A DNA stretch of 37,456 nucleotides. It comes from Candidatus Lachnoclostridium pullistercoris (lineage in GTDB: Bacteria > Bacillota > Clostridia > Lachnospirales > Lachnospiraceae). How positions within the stretch are numbered: the first letter of the stretch is position 1; each line of letters starts with the position of its first letter. Position numbers and translations under genes: made by a program. Location of the stretch: contig DWWL01000008.1 of assembly GCA_019119775.1 (NCBI GenBank), forward strand, positions 1 through 37,456, written 5' to 3'. The notes beneath the pieces were generated by a model. That model saw nothing but the letters and a program-made list of their open reading frames with translations. It searched no databases and was not told where the DNA came from. Shown here piece by piece: positions 7,676-17,629 of the stretch.

Positions 7676-7706
7676 AATCCGCACCTCCTATAGTCAAACA
7701 ACTGTA

Positions 7707-7735
7707 ATCATACCACAGTTTTCCTGCAAATACAA
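7707..7735 (-). promoter_or_regulatory. promoter of secG
   Basis: TTGTAT (7735-7730), 17-bp spacer, TATGAT (7712-7707) on the minus strand, within the 62 bases between eno and secG. No terminator for eno is visible there, so eno transcripts may run through. Confidence 0.7.
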
Positions 7736-7737
7736 GC

Positions 7738-9021
<1,284 letters not shown>

Positions 9022-9101
9022 TCATCTTACTCATTCTTTTCCATAGAATGGGCCGTTTTCCGGATTTTATGCAGAAAGGCAAGGCAAGTGAAACTTTTCT
9101 A

Positions 9102-10163
9102 TTACTGTTTGATTGACATTTTTTTAATCAGCTTTGAAATTTCTTTTTCCCGCTTTCCTTTTGCAGTCATGTAGCTTTCTTTATCTTCCATATAATCATT
9201 TTCAGCCTTTAGCTTCTGATAGGACTGCCAACGGTCTATCTGCAGTTCTCCCGTTGTCAGTGCTTTCTGAATGGCACATCCCGGCTCATTTGTATGGGTA
9301 CAGTTGCGGAATTTACACTGAGCAGCCAGTTCTTCAATATCCGTAAAAGTTTTTTCAATTCCTGTATCGTTGTCCCACATTCCAAATTCACGCATGCCCG
9401 GAGTATCAATTACCATGCCGCCCGAAGGAAGCAGGAACAATTCTCTGCGGGTAGTGGTATGTCTGCCTTTGTCATCATTGCGAAGCCCGTTTGTTTTCAG
9501 GTGTTCTTTCCCCAACAGGCGATTGATAAGTGTAGATTTCCCTACGCCCGAAGAACCAATGAACGCTATCGTTTTTCCCTCTGAAATAAATGGCAGAAGT
9601 TCCTTGTACCCATTTTCTTCCATTGAGGTTGTAACCAGAATATCTATCCCAAAAGCAACCGAGGATACTTCTGAAAGTCTGTTTTCTAAATCATCACACA
9701 AATCTGATTTTGTCAGTACAACGACAGGCACAGCACCGCTGTCCCATGCAATGGAAATATACCGCTCCAACCGTCTAAGGTTAAAATCATTGTTTAATGC
9801 CATGCAGAGAAATACCGTATCAATATTTGCAGCAGCAACCTGTTCCCGCTGTGGTTCGCCAGCGGCTTTTCGGATAAAAGCGCTTTTTCGCGGCAGCAGC
9901 GATTCAATAATTGCACTGTCGCCGGATTCGTTCCAATTTACCAGTACAAAGTCGCCGACGGCCGGATATTCGGAAGATACAGTGGCTTGAAATCGGAACT
10001 TTCCAGATAATTCCGCCAATTTCTCGCCCTTATCCGTTATCACCCGATAGAACCCTTTTTCCTGTGAAAGAACACGTGCCGGTTCTAATAGATTATCTTT
10101 TGGGATTTCGTTTGAAAATGCTTCAGAAAATCCATACTTTTTTATGTTAATTAAGTTTTTCAC
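9102..10163 (-). CDS. rsgA: RsgA-type ribosome small subunit-dependent GTPase
   Basis: Circularly permuted GTPase that checks late 30S maturation. 353 residues. An OB-fold segment lies at about 30-100; the permuted motifs run G4 TKSD (151-154), G1 GSSGVGKST (203-211), G3 DTPG (253-256); the zinc site is C283, C288, H290, C296 (CKFRNCTHTNEPGC); the tail is Lys-rich. The start is GTG with AAAGGA 7 nt upstream. It follows a TetR gene by 26 bp in one operon, unlike the core rsgA, which is usually near housekeeping genes. Base composition is clearly more AT-rich than the surrounding genes, suggesting transfer. It may be a second, inducible copy; that needs the whole genome. Confidence 0.93.
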   Translation of the reverse strand: MKNLINIKKYGFSEAFSNEIPKDNLLEPARVLSQEKGFYRVITDKGEKLAELSGKFRFQATVSSEYPAVGDFVLVNWNESGDSAIIESLLPRKSAFIRKAAGEPQREQVAAANIDTVFLCMALNNDFNLRRLERYISIAWDSGAVPVVVLTKSDLCDDLENRLSEVSSVAFGIDILVTTSMEENGYKELLPFISEGKTIAFIGSSGVGKSTLINRLLGKEHLKTNGLRNDDKGRHTTTRRELFLLPSGGMVIDTPGMREFGMWDNDTGIEKTFTDIEELAAQCKFRNCTHTNEPGCAIQKALTTGELQIDRWQSYQKLKAENDYMEDKESYMTAKGKREKEISKLIKKMSIKQ

Positions 10164-10189
10164 TATCTATTCCTTTCTGCTTTGAGTAC

Positions 10190-10810
10190 TTATGAAAAAT
10201 ATTTTTGAAAAAAGCCGTCAATATAATGTATATAGCTTTGTGCAATTTCTTCTTTTTTCTCCCTGCAGTCTGCGCCATCTGACATACTGAGCAGAAGGTA
10301 AAAAGGAGAATAGAACTCAACCGCCAGCACATGGGGAGATGGCAGCTGTTTTTTTTGCTTCTTTGAAATTTCGCGAAACAGATTTTCGATATAATCCACA
10401 GGTCCGCTGACAAGAACTTTTTGATATAAGGCACTCATTTCCGGGGCCTTGTATTGTTCAAGCGTCAGCATTTTACGAAAATTACAGGCAATTTCATCTT
10501 CACTCCAATAGCGGAATTGTGCTTTCATGTAATCGCCCAGGCTCTCTGCTGATACATTGGAAAAAGCTTCCGGCATTTCCGAATAATCTTTTTCCGGGAC
10601 ACCGTTTTTTCGAGAACGCTCTTCATCCAGCTGACAGACATATTCAAAGATACTGTTAAAAATGTCTCTCTTGTTCTTGTAATGTTTATATAATGCGCCC
10701 TTTGTGATACCTAACTCTCCCGCAATTTGGCTGACAGATACCGCCTCATATCCATTAACAGCAAATAGCCGTAAAGCAGCCACTAATATTTTTTCCTTTG
10801 TGTTCGACAT
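10190..10810 (-). CDS. TetR-family transcriptional repressor
   Basis: 206 residues. The N-terminal helix-turn-helix is canonical (KILVAALRLFAVNGYEAVSV, then QIAGELGITKGALYKHYKNK), followed by a ligand-binding helical domain without recognisable specificity. The ATG at 10810 has GGAGG 5 nt upstream; the longer TTG frame overlaps that SD. Its promoter carries two copies of an 18-bp operator, one in the spacer and one over the start point, so it almost certainly represses itself and the downstream rsgA. AT-rich like rsgA. The inducer is unknown. Confidence 0.93.
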   Translation of the reverse strand: MSNTKEKILVAALRLFAVNGYEAVSVSQIAGELGITKGALYKHYKNKRDIFNSIFEYVCQLDEERSRKNGVPEKDYSEMPEAFSNVSAESLGDYMKAQFRYWSEDEIACNFRKMLTLEQYKAPEMSALYQKVLVSGPVDYIENLFREISKKQKKQLPSPHVLAVEFYSPFYLLLSMSDGADCREKKEEIAQSYIHYIDGFFQKYFS

Positions 10811-10824
10811 CACAGCCTCCAATT

Positions 10825-10870
10825 AGTAAACGACCGTTCACTCTTACAGTATAGTGAACAGTCGTTTACT
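10825..10870. promoter_or_regulatory. paired TetR operators (inverted copies)
   Basis: AGTGAAC(A/G)GTCGTTTACT occurs on the minus strand at 10842-10825 and on the plus strand at 10853-10870, separated by 10 bp; 17 of 18 positions agree. Each copy is itself a quasi-palindrome (GTGAAC..GTTTAC), as TetR operators are. One copy fills the promoter spacer and the other covers the expected start of transcription. Confidence 0.88.
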
Positions 10871-10876
10871 TGTCAA
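10848..10876 (-). promoter_or_regulatory. promoter of tetR-rsgA
   Basis: TTGACA (10876-10871), 17-bp spacer, TATACT (10853-10848). The spacer is occupied almost entirely by one TetR operator. Confidence 0.9.
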
Positions 10877-10921
10877 GCAATTAAGATTTATTCTATGCGA
10901 AACAGCGGGCTGATTTTAACG

Positions 10922-10968
10922 CAAAAGAAGGACCGTGGACTTATTTTGGATCCATGGTCCTTCTTTGC
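10922..10968. terminator. terminator after the oligosaccharide operon
   Basis: Long hairpin with arms built around AAGAAGGACC(G/A)TGGA (left arm 10924-10939, right arm 10951-10968), 11-nt loop. The stem base supplies TTCTTTT on the minus strand. It lies downstream of the MsmK-type ATPase gene. A second GC-rich stem (CGGGCGGC / GCCGCCCG) sits around 11014-11033. Confidence 0.75.
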
Positions 10969-11051
10969 TGTTAGGCTATGCTTTTTTACAGTCTCTCCGC
11001 CTGCCGCGGGGCCGCCGGGCGGCATCGCCGCCCGCAGCCCGGCTGTCTCCA

Positions 11052-12164
11052 TCAGTCTACGATGGTCTTTTCCGTTACATTGTCAAAGATATGGATCTTG
11101 CTGGTATCCATGGCAAGGCGGATGGTATCGCCCACCGCCACCTTGGCGGATGCGTTTAAGGACGCCACCCAGCCGGCCTCTTCCACGTCAAAGTATACCA
11201 GGGACTCGGCTCCCAGCATCTCGTACACGCGCACTTCCGCGTCGAAGCAGGACTTGCTGAATCTCTGCAGGCTGTCCGGATCTCCGTGGATGTCAGAGGG
11301 GCGGATGCCCAGCACCACCTTGCCGCCTACGTAGCCGCCTTTTTTCAGAGCCTCGGCTCTGTCCTGATTCAGCACGATCTTATGGCCGGCAAAGCGCAGG
11401 CAGATCTCGCCGTCCTCCTCCACCGCGTCGGCGGTGATCATGTTCATCTGAGGAGAACCGATAAATCCGGCCACAAACTTGTTGCAGGGATGGTCATACA
11501 GGTTCTGAGGCGTGTCGATCTGCTGCACCACGCCGTCCTTCATCACCACGATCCTGGTTCCCAGAGTCATGGCCTCGGTCTGGTCGTGGGTTACATAGAT
11601 GATGGTGGCCCCCAGGCGCTGGTGGAGCTTGGAGATCTCCACGCGCATCTGGCCTCTCAGCTTCGCGTCCAGGTTGGACAGGGGCTCGTCCATGAGGAAC
11701 ACCTTCGGGTTTCTCACAATGGCGCGTCCCATGGCCACACGCTGTCTCTGGCCTCCGGAGAGAGCTCTGGGCTTCCGGTCCAGGAGTTTCTCCAGATCCA
11801 GGATCCTGGCTGCCTCCCGCACTGCCTTGTCAATCTGATCCTTGGGCGTCTTTTTCAGTTTCAGGGAGAAGGCCATGTTGTCATACACCGTCATATGGGG
11901 ATACAGAGCGTAGCTCTGGAACACCATGGCAATATCCCGGTCCTTCGGCTCCACGTCGTTCATCACCTTGCCGTCGATGATCAGCTCGCCGGAGCTGATG
12001 TCCTCCAGCCCGGCGATCATGCGCAGGGTGGTGGACTTGCCACAGCCGGACGGGCCTACGAAAATAATAAACTCTTTGTCCTTGATATCCAGGTTGAAAT
12101 CCTTCACCGCCTCATAGCCGTTGGGATATTTTTTACATACATTTTTCAGCTGAACACTCGCCAT
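11052..12164 (-). CDS. ABC sugar transporter ATPase, MsmK/UgpC/MalK type
   Basis: Cytoplasmic ATPase that powers CUT1 sugar importers. 370 residues. Walker A GPSGCGKST (about 38-46), Q-loop MVFQSYALYPHMTV, ABC signature LSGGQRQRVAMGRAI, Walker B VFLMDEPLSNLDAKLR, H-loop YVTHDQTEAMTL, then a C-terminal regulatory OB (TOBE-like) domain with LGIRPSDIHGDPD. SD AGGAGG precedes the ATG. It is the last gene of the operon and energises the two permeases encoded upstream; such ATPases often serve several importers in Firmicutes, so other transporters may share it. Confidence 0.96.
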   Translation of the reverse strand: MASVQLKNVCKKYPNGYEAVKDFNLDIKDKEFIIFVGPSGCGKSTTLRMIAGLEDISSGELIIDGKVMNDVEPKDRDIAMVFQSYALYPHMTVYDNMAFSLKLKKTPKDQIDKAVREAARILDLEKLLDRKPRALSGGQRQRVAMGRAIVRNPKVFLMDEPLSNLDAKLRGQMRVEISKLHQRLGATIIYVTHDQTEAMTLGTRIVVMKDGVVQQIDTPQNLYDHPCNKFVAGFIGSPQMNMITADAVEEDGEICLRFAGHKIVLNQDRAEALKKGGYVGGKVVLGIRPSDIHGDPDSLQRFSKSCFDAEVRVYEMLGAESLVYFDVEEAGWVASLNASAKVAVGDTIRLAMDTSKIHIFDNVTEKTIVD

Positions 12165-12203
12165 AATTTCCTCCTAACATGAAATGTTTTCCTTCCATTC
12201 CCA

Positions 12204-14048
12204 TCAGATCCGCTGCTCTGACAGCATCCACCGGGCTCCGTAGGGTCCCATGGGCACGTTCTCTCCCCCGAGGCTTTCCTCTGAGAGCAGATCTTTATAC
12301 ATTCCGGGCTCGCTGATGCGGGCCGTCTTTTCCTCTCCTGAGAAGTTAAAGAGAGCCACCAACTTCTCTCCGTCCAGCTCTCTCACCAGACAGAGGACCG
12401 CCGGGTCGCAGGTATCCGACGTCCGCACAGACGCCGCGTTTAAAAAGACCGGCAGGCTCTTTCTGAGCTTCTCCAGACGGCCGATCCCGGAAAACAGCCT
12501 CTGCTGCACAGTTCCTGCCGTCTTTCTCTTCTCTGCCGCATCCCAGTGGAATTTCCCCCTGTGCACGTACCGGGAATCGGCCGCCTTCCCGGGATCATTC
12601 TTGTAGCTGTAGTCGTTGAGCTGGCCAATCTCGTCCCCGCTGTAGAGCATGGGGATGCCGGACAGGGTCATCATAAAGGCGTGGAGCATCAGGTCACAGG
12701 AGAGTGCCTTCTCCTCCGCGTCTTTATCTCCCGCCTCCAGCGCCCCTTCCAGGCCGCAGAGGGAGGCGGTGGTGCCGCAGAGCCTGGCGTCTCCCGACGA
12801 CGGGTCGTCGTTGTAGAGCTCGCCTCTGGCCATGGACCCCGGCCATTTTCCCGTGAAGTAATCGCTCAAAAACCGTTTGTGCGGCACTTCCTCCATGTGC
12901 TCTCTCCGCAGCCAGGCATATTCCAGGCCCCAGCCGATGTCATCGTGGCAGCGGAGGTAATTGAGGAACACATACTCTCTGGGAAGTCCGTTGATCACAT
13001 CCATCTGATGCTTTAACAGGGAGACTTTCCCCGTGGCCACCGTGTGCCAGATTGAAGCCATGGTGGTCACATTGTAAAGCATGTGGCACTCCGGCTTCTC
13101 CACCGTTCCGAAATAGGGAACCACCTTTGCCGGCTCCATCACTACCTCTCCTAAGAGAAGCACTGCCGGGCAGACCGTCTCGCAGATCATGCGGATCATC
13201 CGCACCAGGGTGTGCACCTGCGGAAGGTTTCTGCAGCTGGTTCCCAGCTCTTTCCAGATGTAGGGAACGGCGTCCACGCGGATCACGTCGATTCCGTGGT
13301 TGGCCAGGTTTAACAGGTAATCCACCATAGTGTTGAACACCACGGGATTGCGGTAGTTCAAGTCCCACTGATAGGGATAGAATGTGGTCATCACATATTT
13401 TTTCGCGTCCTCCAGCCAGGTAAAATTGCCGGGAGCCGTGGTGGGAAATACCTGGGGGCAGGTTCTCTCGTACTGGGCAGGAATCTCGTAGCTGTCAAAG
13501 AAGAAGTACCGGTCCTGGTATTCTTTTTCCCCCGCTCTGGCCCGTCTGGCCCACTCATGCTCCTCTGAGGTGTGGTTCATGACAAAGTCCAGGCAGACGC
13601 TGATGGTCCTTCTGTGGCATTCCTCCGCCAGATCCTTTAAATCCTCCATAGTTCCCAGGCTTTCCTTCACCTTTGTAAAATCAGACACGGCATAGCCGCC
13701 GTCGTTGTTCACGGCGGGAGAGTCCAGAAGAGGCATCAGGTGGAGACAGCGCACGCCGCACTCCTCAATATAGTCCAGCTTCTCTTTTACCCCTTTTAAC
13801 GTCCCGGCAAATGCGTCGGTGTACATCATCATGCCCACCATATCATTTCTCTTGTACCAGTCCGGGTCCTCCTCCCGCTTTTTGTCCAGCCGTTTTAATT
13901 TCCGGTCCCTCTCCCGGCTGCGCTTCTCCATGGTCTTCACCAGCTCTTCAAACATTCCGATGCCGCCCTCGTAGAGCTCGCAGTAGAGCCATTTTAACTC
14001 GTCGTAATGTCTGGAAAGCCTCCGTTTAAATACTGTCTCTCTCTCCAT
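12204..14048 (-). CDS. GH13 subfamily-4 enzyme, amylosucrase/sucrose hydrolase-like
   Basis: Retaining alpha-glucosidase-fold enzyme acting on sucrose. Diagnostic GH13_4 segments: QVFPTTAPGNFTWLED, YPYQWDLNYRNP, IRVDAVPYIWKELGTSCRNL with nucleophile Asp near 259, LLGEVVME with acid/base Glu near 301, and YLRCHDDIGWG with the transition-state Asp near 369. About 614 residues with the helical N-terminal domain typical of amylosucrase, and a C-terminal beta domain. ATG 14048 has AAGG 8 nt upstream; a GTG at 14057 overlapping the previous stop is the alternative. In the operon with an alpha-galactosidase it probably acts on the sucrose left after galactose removal, by hydrolysis, phosphorolysis or glucan synthesis; sequence alone does not tell which. 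Confidence 0.9.
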   Translation of the reverse strand: MERETVFKRRLSRHYDELKWLYCELYEGGIGMFEELVKTMEKRSRERDRKLKRLDKKREEDPDWYKRNDMVGMMMYTDAFAGTLKGVKEKLDYIEECGVRCLHLMPLLDSPAVNNDGGYAVSDFTKVKESLGTMEDLKDLAEECHRRTISVCLDFVMNHTSEEHEWARRARAGEKEYQDRYFFFDSYEIPAQYERTCPQVFPTTAPGNFTWLEDAKKYVMTTFYPYQWDLNYRNPVVFNTMVDYLLNLANHGIDVIRVDAVPYIWKELGTSCRNLPQVHTLVRMIRMICETVCPAVLLLGEVVMEPAKVVPYFGTVEKPECHMLYNVTTMASIWHTVATGKVSLLKHQMDVINGLPREYVFLNYLRCHDDIGWGLEYAWLRREHMEEVPHKRFLSDYFTGKWPGSMARGELYNDDPSSGDARLCGTTASLCGLEGALEAGDKDAEEKALSCDLMLHAFMMTLSGIPMLYSGDEIGQLNDYSYKNDPGKAADSRYVHRGKFHWDAAEKRKTAGTVQQRLFSGIGRLEKLRKSLPVFLNAASVRTSDTCDPAVLCLVRELDGEKLVALFNFSGEEKTARISEPGMYKDLLSEESLGGENVPMGPYGARWMLSEQRI

Positions 14049-14053
14049 CTCTC

Positions 14054-14518
14054 TCACCTTGCCTGTATGGGATAATACCTTCTCATCTCACTGATGAAAT
14101 CTTCTCCGCACTCCAGATAGAGCTGCTCTCCTCTGGAGCGAACAGTGTAAACCGGGGCGTTTGGCCGGCCGGAGGTGAAATCTCTCACCGTGCGTCCCCC
14201 CGCCGGCTGCCTTCCCGGGATGATCTCCTCAAATTCCGTGCGGGACGCGTGGTAGACGTCCTTCCGCCTGGATTTGCGGATGATCTTTGAGATGGTAAAA
14301 TCCCCGTTCACATACACATATTCGTACTCGTACTTCCAGCTCCTGGACAGGAAAAAAACAGTCACCGCCAGGATCAGGGATGGAAACAGCATGGCCGCCG
14401 CGAAAAATACCGCGTCCACAAAAAATACCAGGGCCGCCGATACCATGACCGCCTTGACAAGCTGCTGCTTCCGGCTCAGGACATAGGGTACGTACCACTC
14501 AAACACAACGTCTCTCAT
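14054..14518 (-). CDS. small two-TM protein inside the oligosaccharide operon
   Basis: About 154 residues, possibly a DUF6106-type family but not certain. A short N-terminus (MRDVVFEWYVPYVLSRKQQ) is followed by two adjacent hydrophobic segments (about 22-58: KAVMVSAALVFFVDAVFF and AAMLFPSLILAVTVFFL), then a cytoplasmic-looking domain with YEYEYVYVNGDFTISKIIRKSRRKD in pieces that resemble a PH-like beta barrel, ending RRYYPIQAR. ATG 14518 has GAGGG about 6 nt upstream; ATG 14524 is the alternative. It sits between the two glycosidase genes with a 5-bp gap, so it is co-expressed with them. No catalytic motif is seen and no function is proposed beyond a membrane association. Confidence 0.75.
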   Translation of the reverse strand: MRDVVFEWYVPYVLSRKQQLVKAVMVSAALVFFVDAVFFAAAMLFPSLILAVTVFFLSRSWKYEYEYVYVNGDFTISKIIRKSRRKDVYHASRTEFEEIIPGRQPAGGRTVRDFTSGRPNAPVYTVRSRGEQLYLECGEDFISEMRRYYPIQAR

Positions 14519-14554
14519 CTTCATCCCTCACTTTAAAATTTATGCCTTTCGGTT

Positions 14555-16750
14555 TTATGCCATTTTTAAGATCAGCTGGATCCCCGCATACTCCGTCAGA
14601 TCAGCCGGAACGGGGATTCCCGCGCTCATCAGCAGTTTTCCGGAGTATTTTCCTTTCCAGCCCTCGATCCGGTAGAACCGATCCGCCTCCAGGCCCTTTA
14701 ATTTCACATACCTCTGGGCGTCGTTGCCTTCCCTGTCCGTGATCACAATGCTCACCAGGGATTTTTTCCGGTCCTGTGACACCTGCTGCCAGGCGGTAAA
14801 ATACCGGTTTTCATAGGGGTTTGTCAGGCGGTAGTAATCGCCCTCCGCAATCAGCCGGTAATATTTCTTGTAAAACCGGATCTGATCACGGCACTCTTCC
14901 TTCTCCTCCTCGGTCATGCGGGTGGGATCCAGCTCATAGCCGAACACTCCGTCCATGGCCACGATCCCCCTGGTGTTTAAGGGGGTGATCCGCCCTGTCT
15001 GATGGTTGGGACAGACGGAAACGTGGGCTTCCATGGTGCTCACCGGGTAGGCAAAGGAAGTTCCGTACTGGATCTTCAGCCGGTTGACAGCGTCTGTATT
15101 GTCGCTGCACCAAATCTGGGGCTGATAGTAGAGCATGGCCGGGTCAAACCGCCCTCCCCCGCCGGCACAGCCGCAGAAGAGCACGTCCGGATGCTTTAAA
15201 ATCACCTGATCCATCACGTAGTACAGGCCCAGGATATACCGGTGGAGCACTTCCCCCTGGCGGTTCCGGTCCAGAAGGGCGGACCACGCCTCGGCGATGC
15301 TGCGGTTCATATCCCACTTCACATACTCGATCTTCCCCATGTCCAGCACGCCGTTCATGGCCTCTATGATGTAGTCGCACACATCCCGGCGGGAGAGGTC
15401 CAGCACCAGCTGATACCGTCCCCGAACCGCCGGCCGCCCCGGTTCCCGCAGGCACCAGTCGGGGTGGCGGCGGTAGAGCTCGCTCTCCTCCGATACCATC
15501 TCCGGCTCCACCCAGATGCCGAACTGCAGGCCCATGTCATGGATCTTCTCCGACAGTTCCCGGATCCCCATTTTCAGCTTTTCCCGGTTCTCCGTCCAGT
15601 CTCCCAGCGCGGCGTCGTCGTTGTTGCGGCAGCCGAACCATCCGTCGTCTAAGACGAACAAGTCCACTCCCAGGTCAGCCGCTTCCTTTGCGATGGACAA
15701 GATCTTCTCCCCGTCAAAGTCAAAGTAGGCGGCCTCCCAGCTGTTTAAGAGCACCGGGCGCGGTTTTTTCCGGTAGGGAGAGCGGCAGAGATTTTCCCGG
15801 AAGATCCTGTGGTAAATGTGGCTGAGCTCTGTAAAGCCTCTGCCGGACCAGGCCAGGACTGCCTGGGGAGCCTGAAATGTCTCTCCCGGCTCCAGCAGGA
15901 AGGAAAATCCCTGGGGATTGATTCCCCCGTTCACTCTCAGCTGGCCGAACTGGTCTTTCTCCGCCTCTATGAGGAAGCAGCCGCTGTATACCAGAGATAT
16001 GCCCCAGCACTGGCCGTTGTCCTCGCCGCAGTCCTTCCCGCAGACAATGGCAAAGGGATTGTACTGGTGGGAGGAAGCCCCCCGGCTGCTGCCGATGGAA
16101 TGGATCCCGTCGCTTACGGGAATCCTCCTTACGCCTCTCTCCATCAAGTGGCGTCCGGAAAAGTAGACCAGATCAAAATCGGACTCCATAAAGTCCAGGG
16201 TGACGGACATCACTTTTTCCAGTCTGGCCGTCTCCTCTCCCCGGTTGGTCACCCGCACTGAGCGGGCAATCACATCTTTCTCCTCAAATACGGTGTAGGA
16301 GAGGCTGATCTCCAGCCCGCTCACCGTATCTTCCAGCCGGATTATGAGGGTTTCCCCCTTCTCCCCCGGCATCAGGCGCAGCCCCGGCATTCCCTCGATC
16401 TTTTCCGCTCCGGGACAGATCTCGTACCCGGCCACCTTTCCGGAGCAGGAGACTTCTCCCCTCCCCCAGACGGCCTCTATGCTGGGACTGCGGTAATCGC
16501 CGCTGCGGCTGGTGGAAAATTCCTGAGGCAGGAAATCCAGAGAAAAGGTCCGGTCGTTCCCGGCCTCGTTGGGGTTGGGGGAAAATCCCCGGTCCGCAAG
16601 GACCACCAGGTAGTCCACGTCCTCATCGGGAATCCTGTCTCCATAGTACATATGCAGCAGATTTCCATATCTGCTGACCTTCATGAGATAGGAGCTGTTT
16701 TTTGTCTCCAGAATGAAGGTTTTGGTATCTGCATTATATCTTACTGCCAT
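14555..16750 (-). CDS. GH36 alpha-galactosidase
   Basis: Removes terminal alpha-1,6-galactose from raffinose, stachyose or melibiose. 731 residues, the usual length of bacterial GH36 group I enzymes (AgaA/RafA type). N-terminal beta-sandwich (about 1-320), TIM barrel (about 330-640), C-terminal beta domain. Key motifs: LLNSWEAAYFDF, LFVLDDGWFG, GIWVEPEMVS, YVKWDMNRS with nucleophile Asp480, WCSDNTDA with acid/base Asp550 (70 residues apart, as in AgaA), and SVCPNHQTGR. No signal peptide, so it acts on imported sugar in the cytoplasm. It follows the two permease genes and shares their promoter. Confidence 0.97.
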   Translation of the reverse strand: MAVRYNADTKTFILETKNSSYLMKVSRYGNLLHMYYGDRIPDEDVDYLVVLADRGFSPNPNEAGNDRTFSLDFLPQEFSTSRSGDYRSPSIEAVWGRGEVSCSGKVAGYEICPGAEKIEGMPGLRLMPGEKGETLIIRLEDTVSGLEISLSYTVFEEKDVIARSVRVTNRGEETARLEKVMSVTLDFMESDFDLVYFSGRHLMERGVRRIPVSDGIHSIGSSRGASSHQYNPFAIVCGKDCGEDNGQCWGISLVYSGCFLIEAEKDQFGQLRVNGGINPQGFSFLLEPGETFQAPQAVLAWSGRGFTELSHIYHRIFRENLCRSPYRKKPRPVLLNSWEAAYFDFDGEKILSIAKEAADLGVDLFVLDDGWFGCRNNDDAALGDWTENREKLKMGIRELSEKIHDMGLQFGIWVEPEMVSEESELYRRHPDWCLREPGRPAVRGRYQLVLDLSRRDVCDYIIEAMNGVLDMGKIEYVKWDMNRSIAEAWSALLDRNRQGEVLHRYILGLYYVMDQVILKHPDVLFCGCAGGGGRFDPAMLYYQPQIWCSDNTDAVNRLKIQYGTSFAYPVSTMEAHVSVCPNHQTGRITPLNTRGIVAMDGVFGYELDPTRMTEEEKEECRDQIRFYKKYYRLIAEGDYYRLTNPYENRYFTAWQQVSQDRKKSLVSIVITDREGNDAQRYVKLKGLEADRFYRIEGWKGKYSGKLLMSAGIPVPADLTEYAGIQLILKMA

Positions 16751-16781
16751 CGCTTCTCTTCCTGCCTGTTCTGTATTGTCT

Positions 16782-17618
16782 TTATTTTCCTCCCGTCATG
16801 GCAACGCCCTCGATAAACTGTTTCTGGAAGAACAGGTACAGCACAACCATGGGAACCATGGCTAACAGAGAGCCGGCCATCATCACCGGGAAATTGGTGC
16901 TGAACTGTCCTCTTAAGGTCGCCAGTCCGGAAGAAAGGGTCATCATGTTCAAGTCGGTGTTTACAATCAGGGGCCACATCAGGTCTCCGTAGGCAAAAAC
17001 GGCGGTAAACACAGCCAGTGCTGCCATGGACGCCTTCGTCAGAGGTGCCATCACCTTGACAAAGGTCTGCCACTGATTGCAGCCGTCCAGATAAGCCGCC
17101 TCCGCGATCTCATCCGGGATTCCCATGTACGCCTGCCTTAAGAAGAAGGTTCCGAAGGCGCTGACGATGCCGGGGAATACCAGGGCGAAGATCGAGTTGG
17201 TCAGTCCCAGTTTTGCGAGCATCTGGTACTGAGGCGTGATGAAGATCTGGGAAGGAAGCATCATCTGCACCAGCACCAGGGAAAACAGCAGGTTCTTTCC
17301 TTTAAATTTCAGCTTCGCAAACGCGTAGCCGGCCATAGAGGAAAATACCACTGCGCACACAACCCGCCAGAACACCATGAGGGCTGTGTTTTTATAGAGG
17401 GCCAGGAAGGGCAGGGACGCCATGGCATCCTTAAAGTTGTCCAGGTTCCAGCTCTCCGGCAAAATATCCGGCGGAATCCTCATGCTCTCCTCCACCGTCT
17501 TGAAGCTGGTGAGGAACATCCACACAAAGGGGAAGATCATGATCACGCAGCCTATGATGAAAAAGGCATAGATTCCGATGGTTCTGATCCGTCTGGATCT
17601 CTCTAATGATGAATTCAT
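16782..17618 (-). CDS. sugar ABC transporter permease, MalG type
   Basis: Inner-membrane permease of a CUT1 importer, 278 residues, six predicted TM segments. The EAA loop (EIAEAAYLDGCNQWQTFVKVMAPL) that contacts the ATPase is at about residues 170-195. Ends with the family-typical QKQFIEGVAMTGGK. GGAGGG precedes the ATG. It lies 11 bp downstream of its MalF-type partner. Confidence 0.96.
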   Translation of the reverse strand: MNSSLERSRRIRTIGIYAFFIIGCVIMIFPFVWMFLTSFKTVEESMRIPPDILPESWNLDNFKDAMASLPFLALYKNTALMVFWRVVCAVVFSSMAGYAFAKLKFKGKNLLFSLVLVQMMLPSQIFITPQYQMLAKLGLTNSIFALVFPGIVSAFGTFFLRQAYMGIPDEIAEAAYLDGCNQWQTFVKVMAPLTKASMAALAVFTAVFAYGDLMWPLIVNTDLNMMTLSSGLATLRGQFSTNFPVMMAGSLLAMVPMVVLYLFFQKQFIEGVAMTGGK

Positions 17619-17629
17619 ACGCTTCCCTC

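Noticed and set aside
9102-10876. AT-rich tetR-rsgA segment considered as a mobile element
   Set aside because: No transposase, integrase, terminal inverted repeats or target duplication found at its borders; only composition suggests transfer.
11286-12182. 298-codon plus-strand frame opposite the MsmK-type ATPase
   Set aside because: Antisense of a fully conserved ABC ATPase; composition is an artefact of its codon use.
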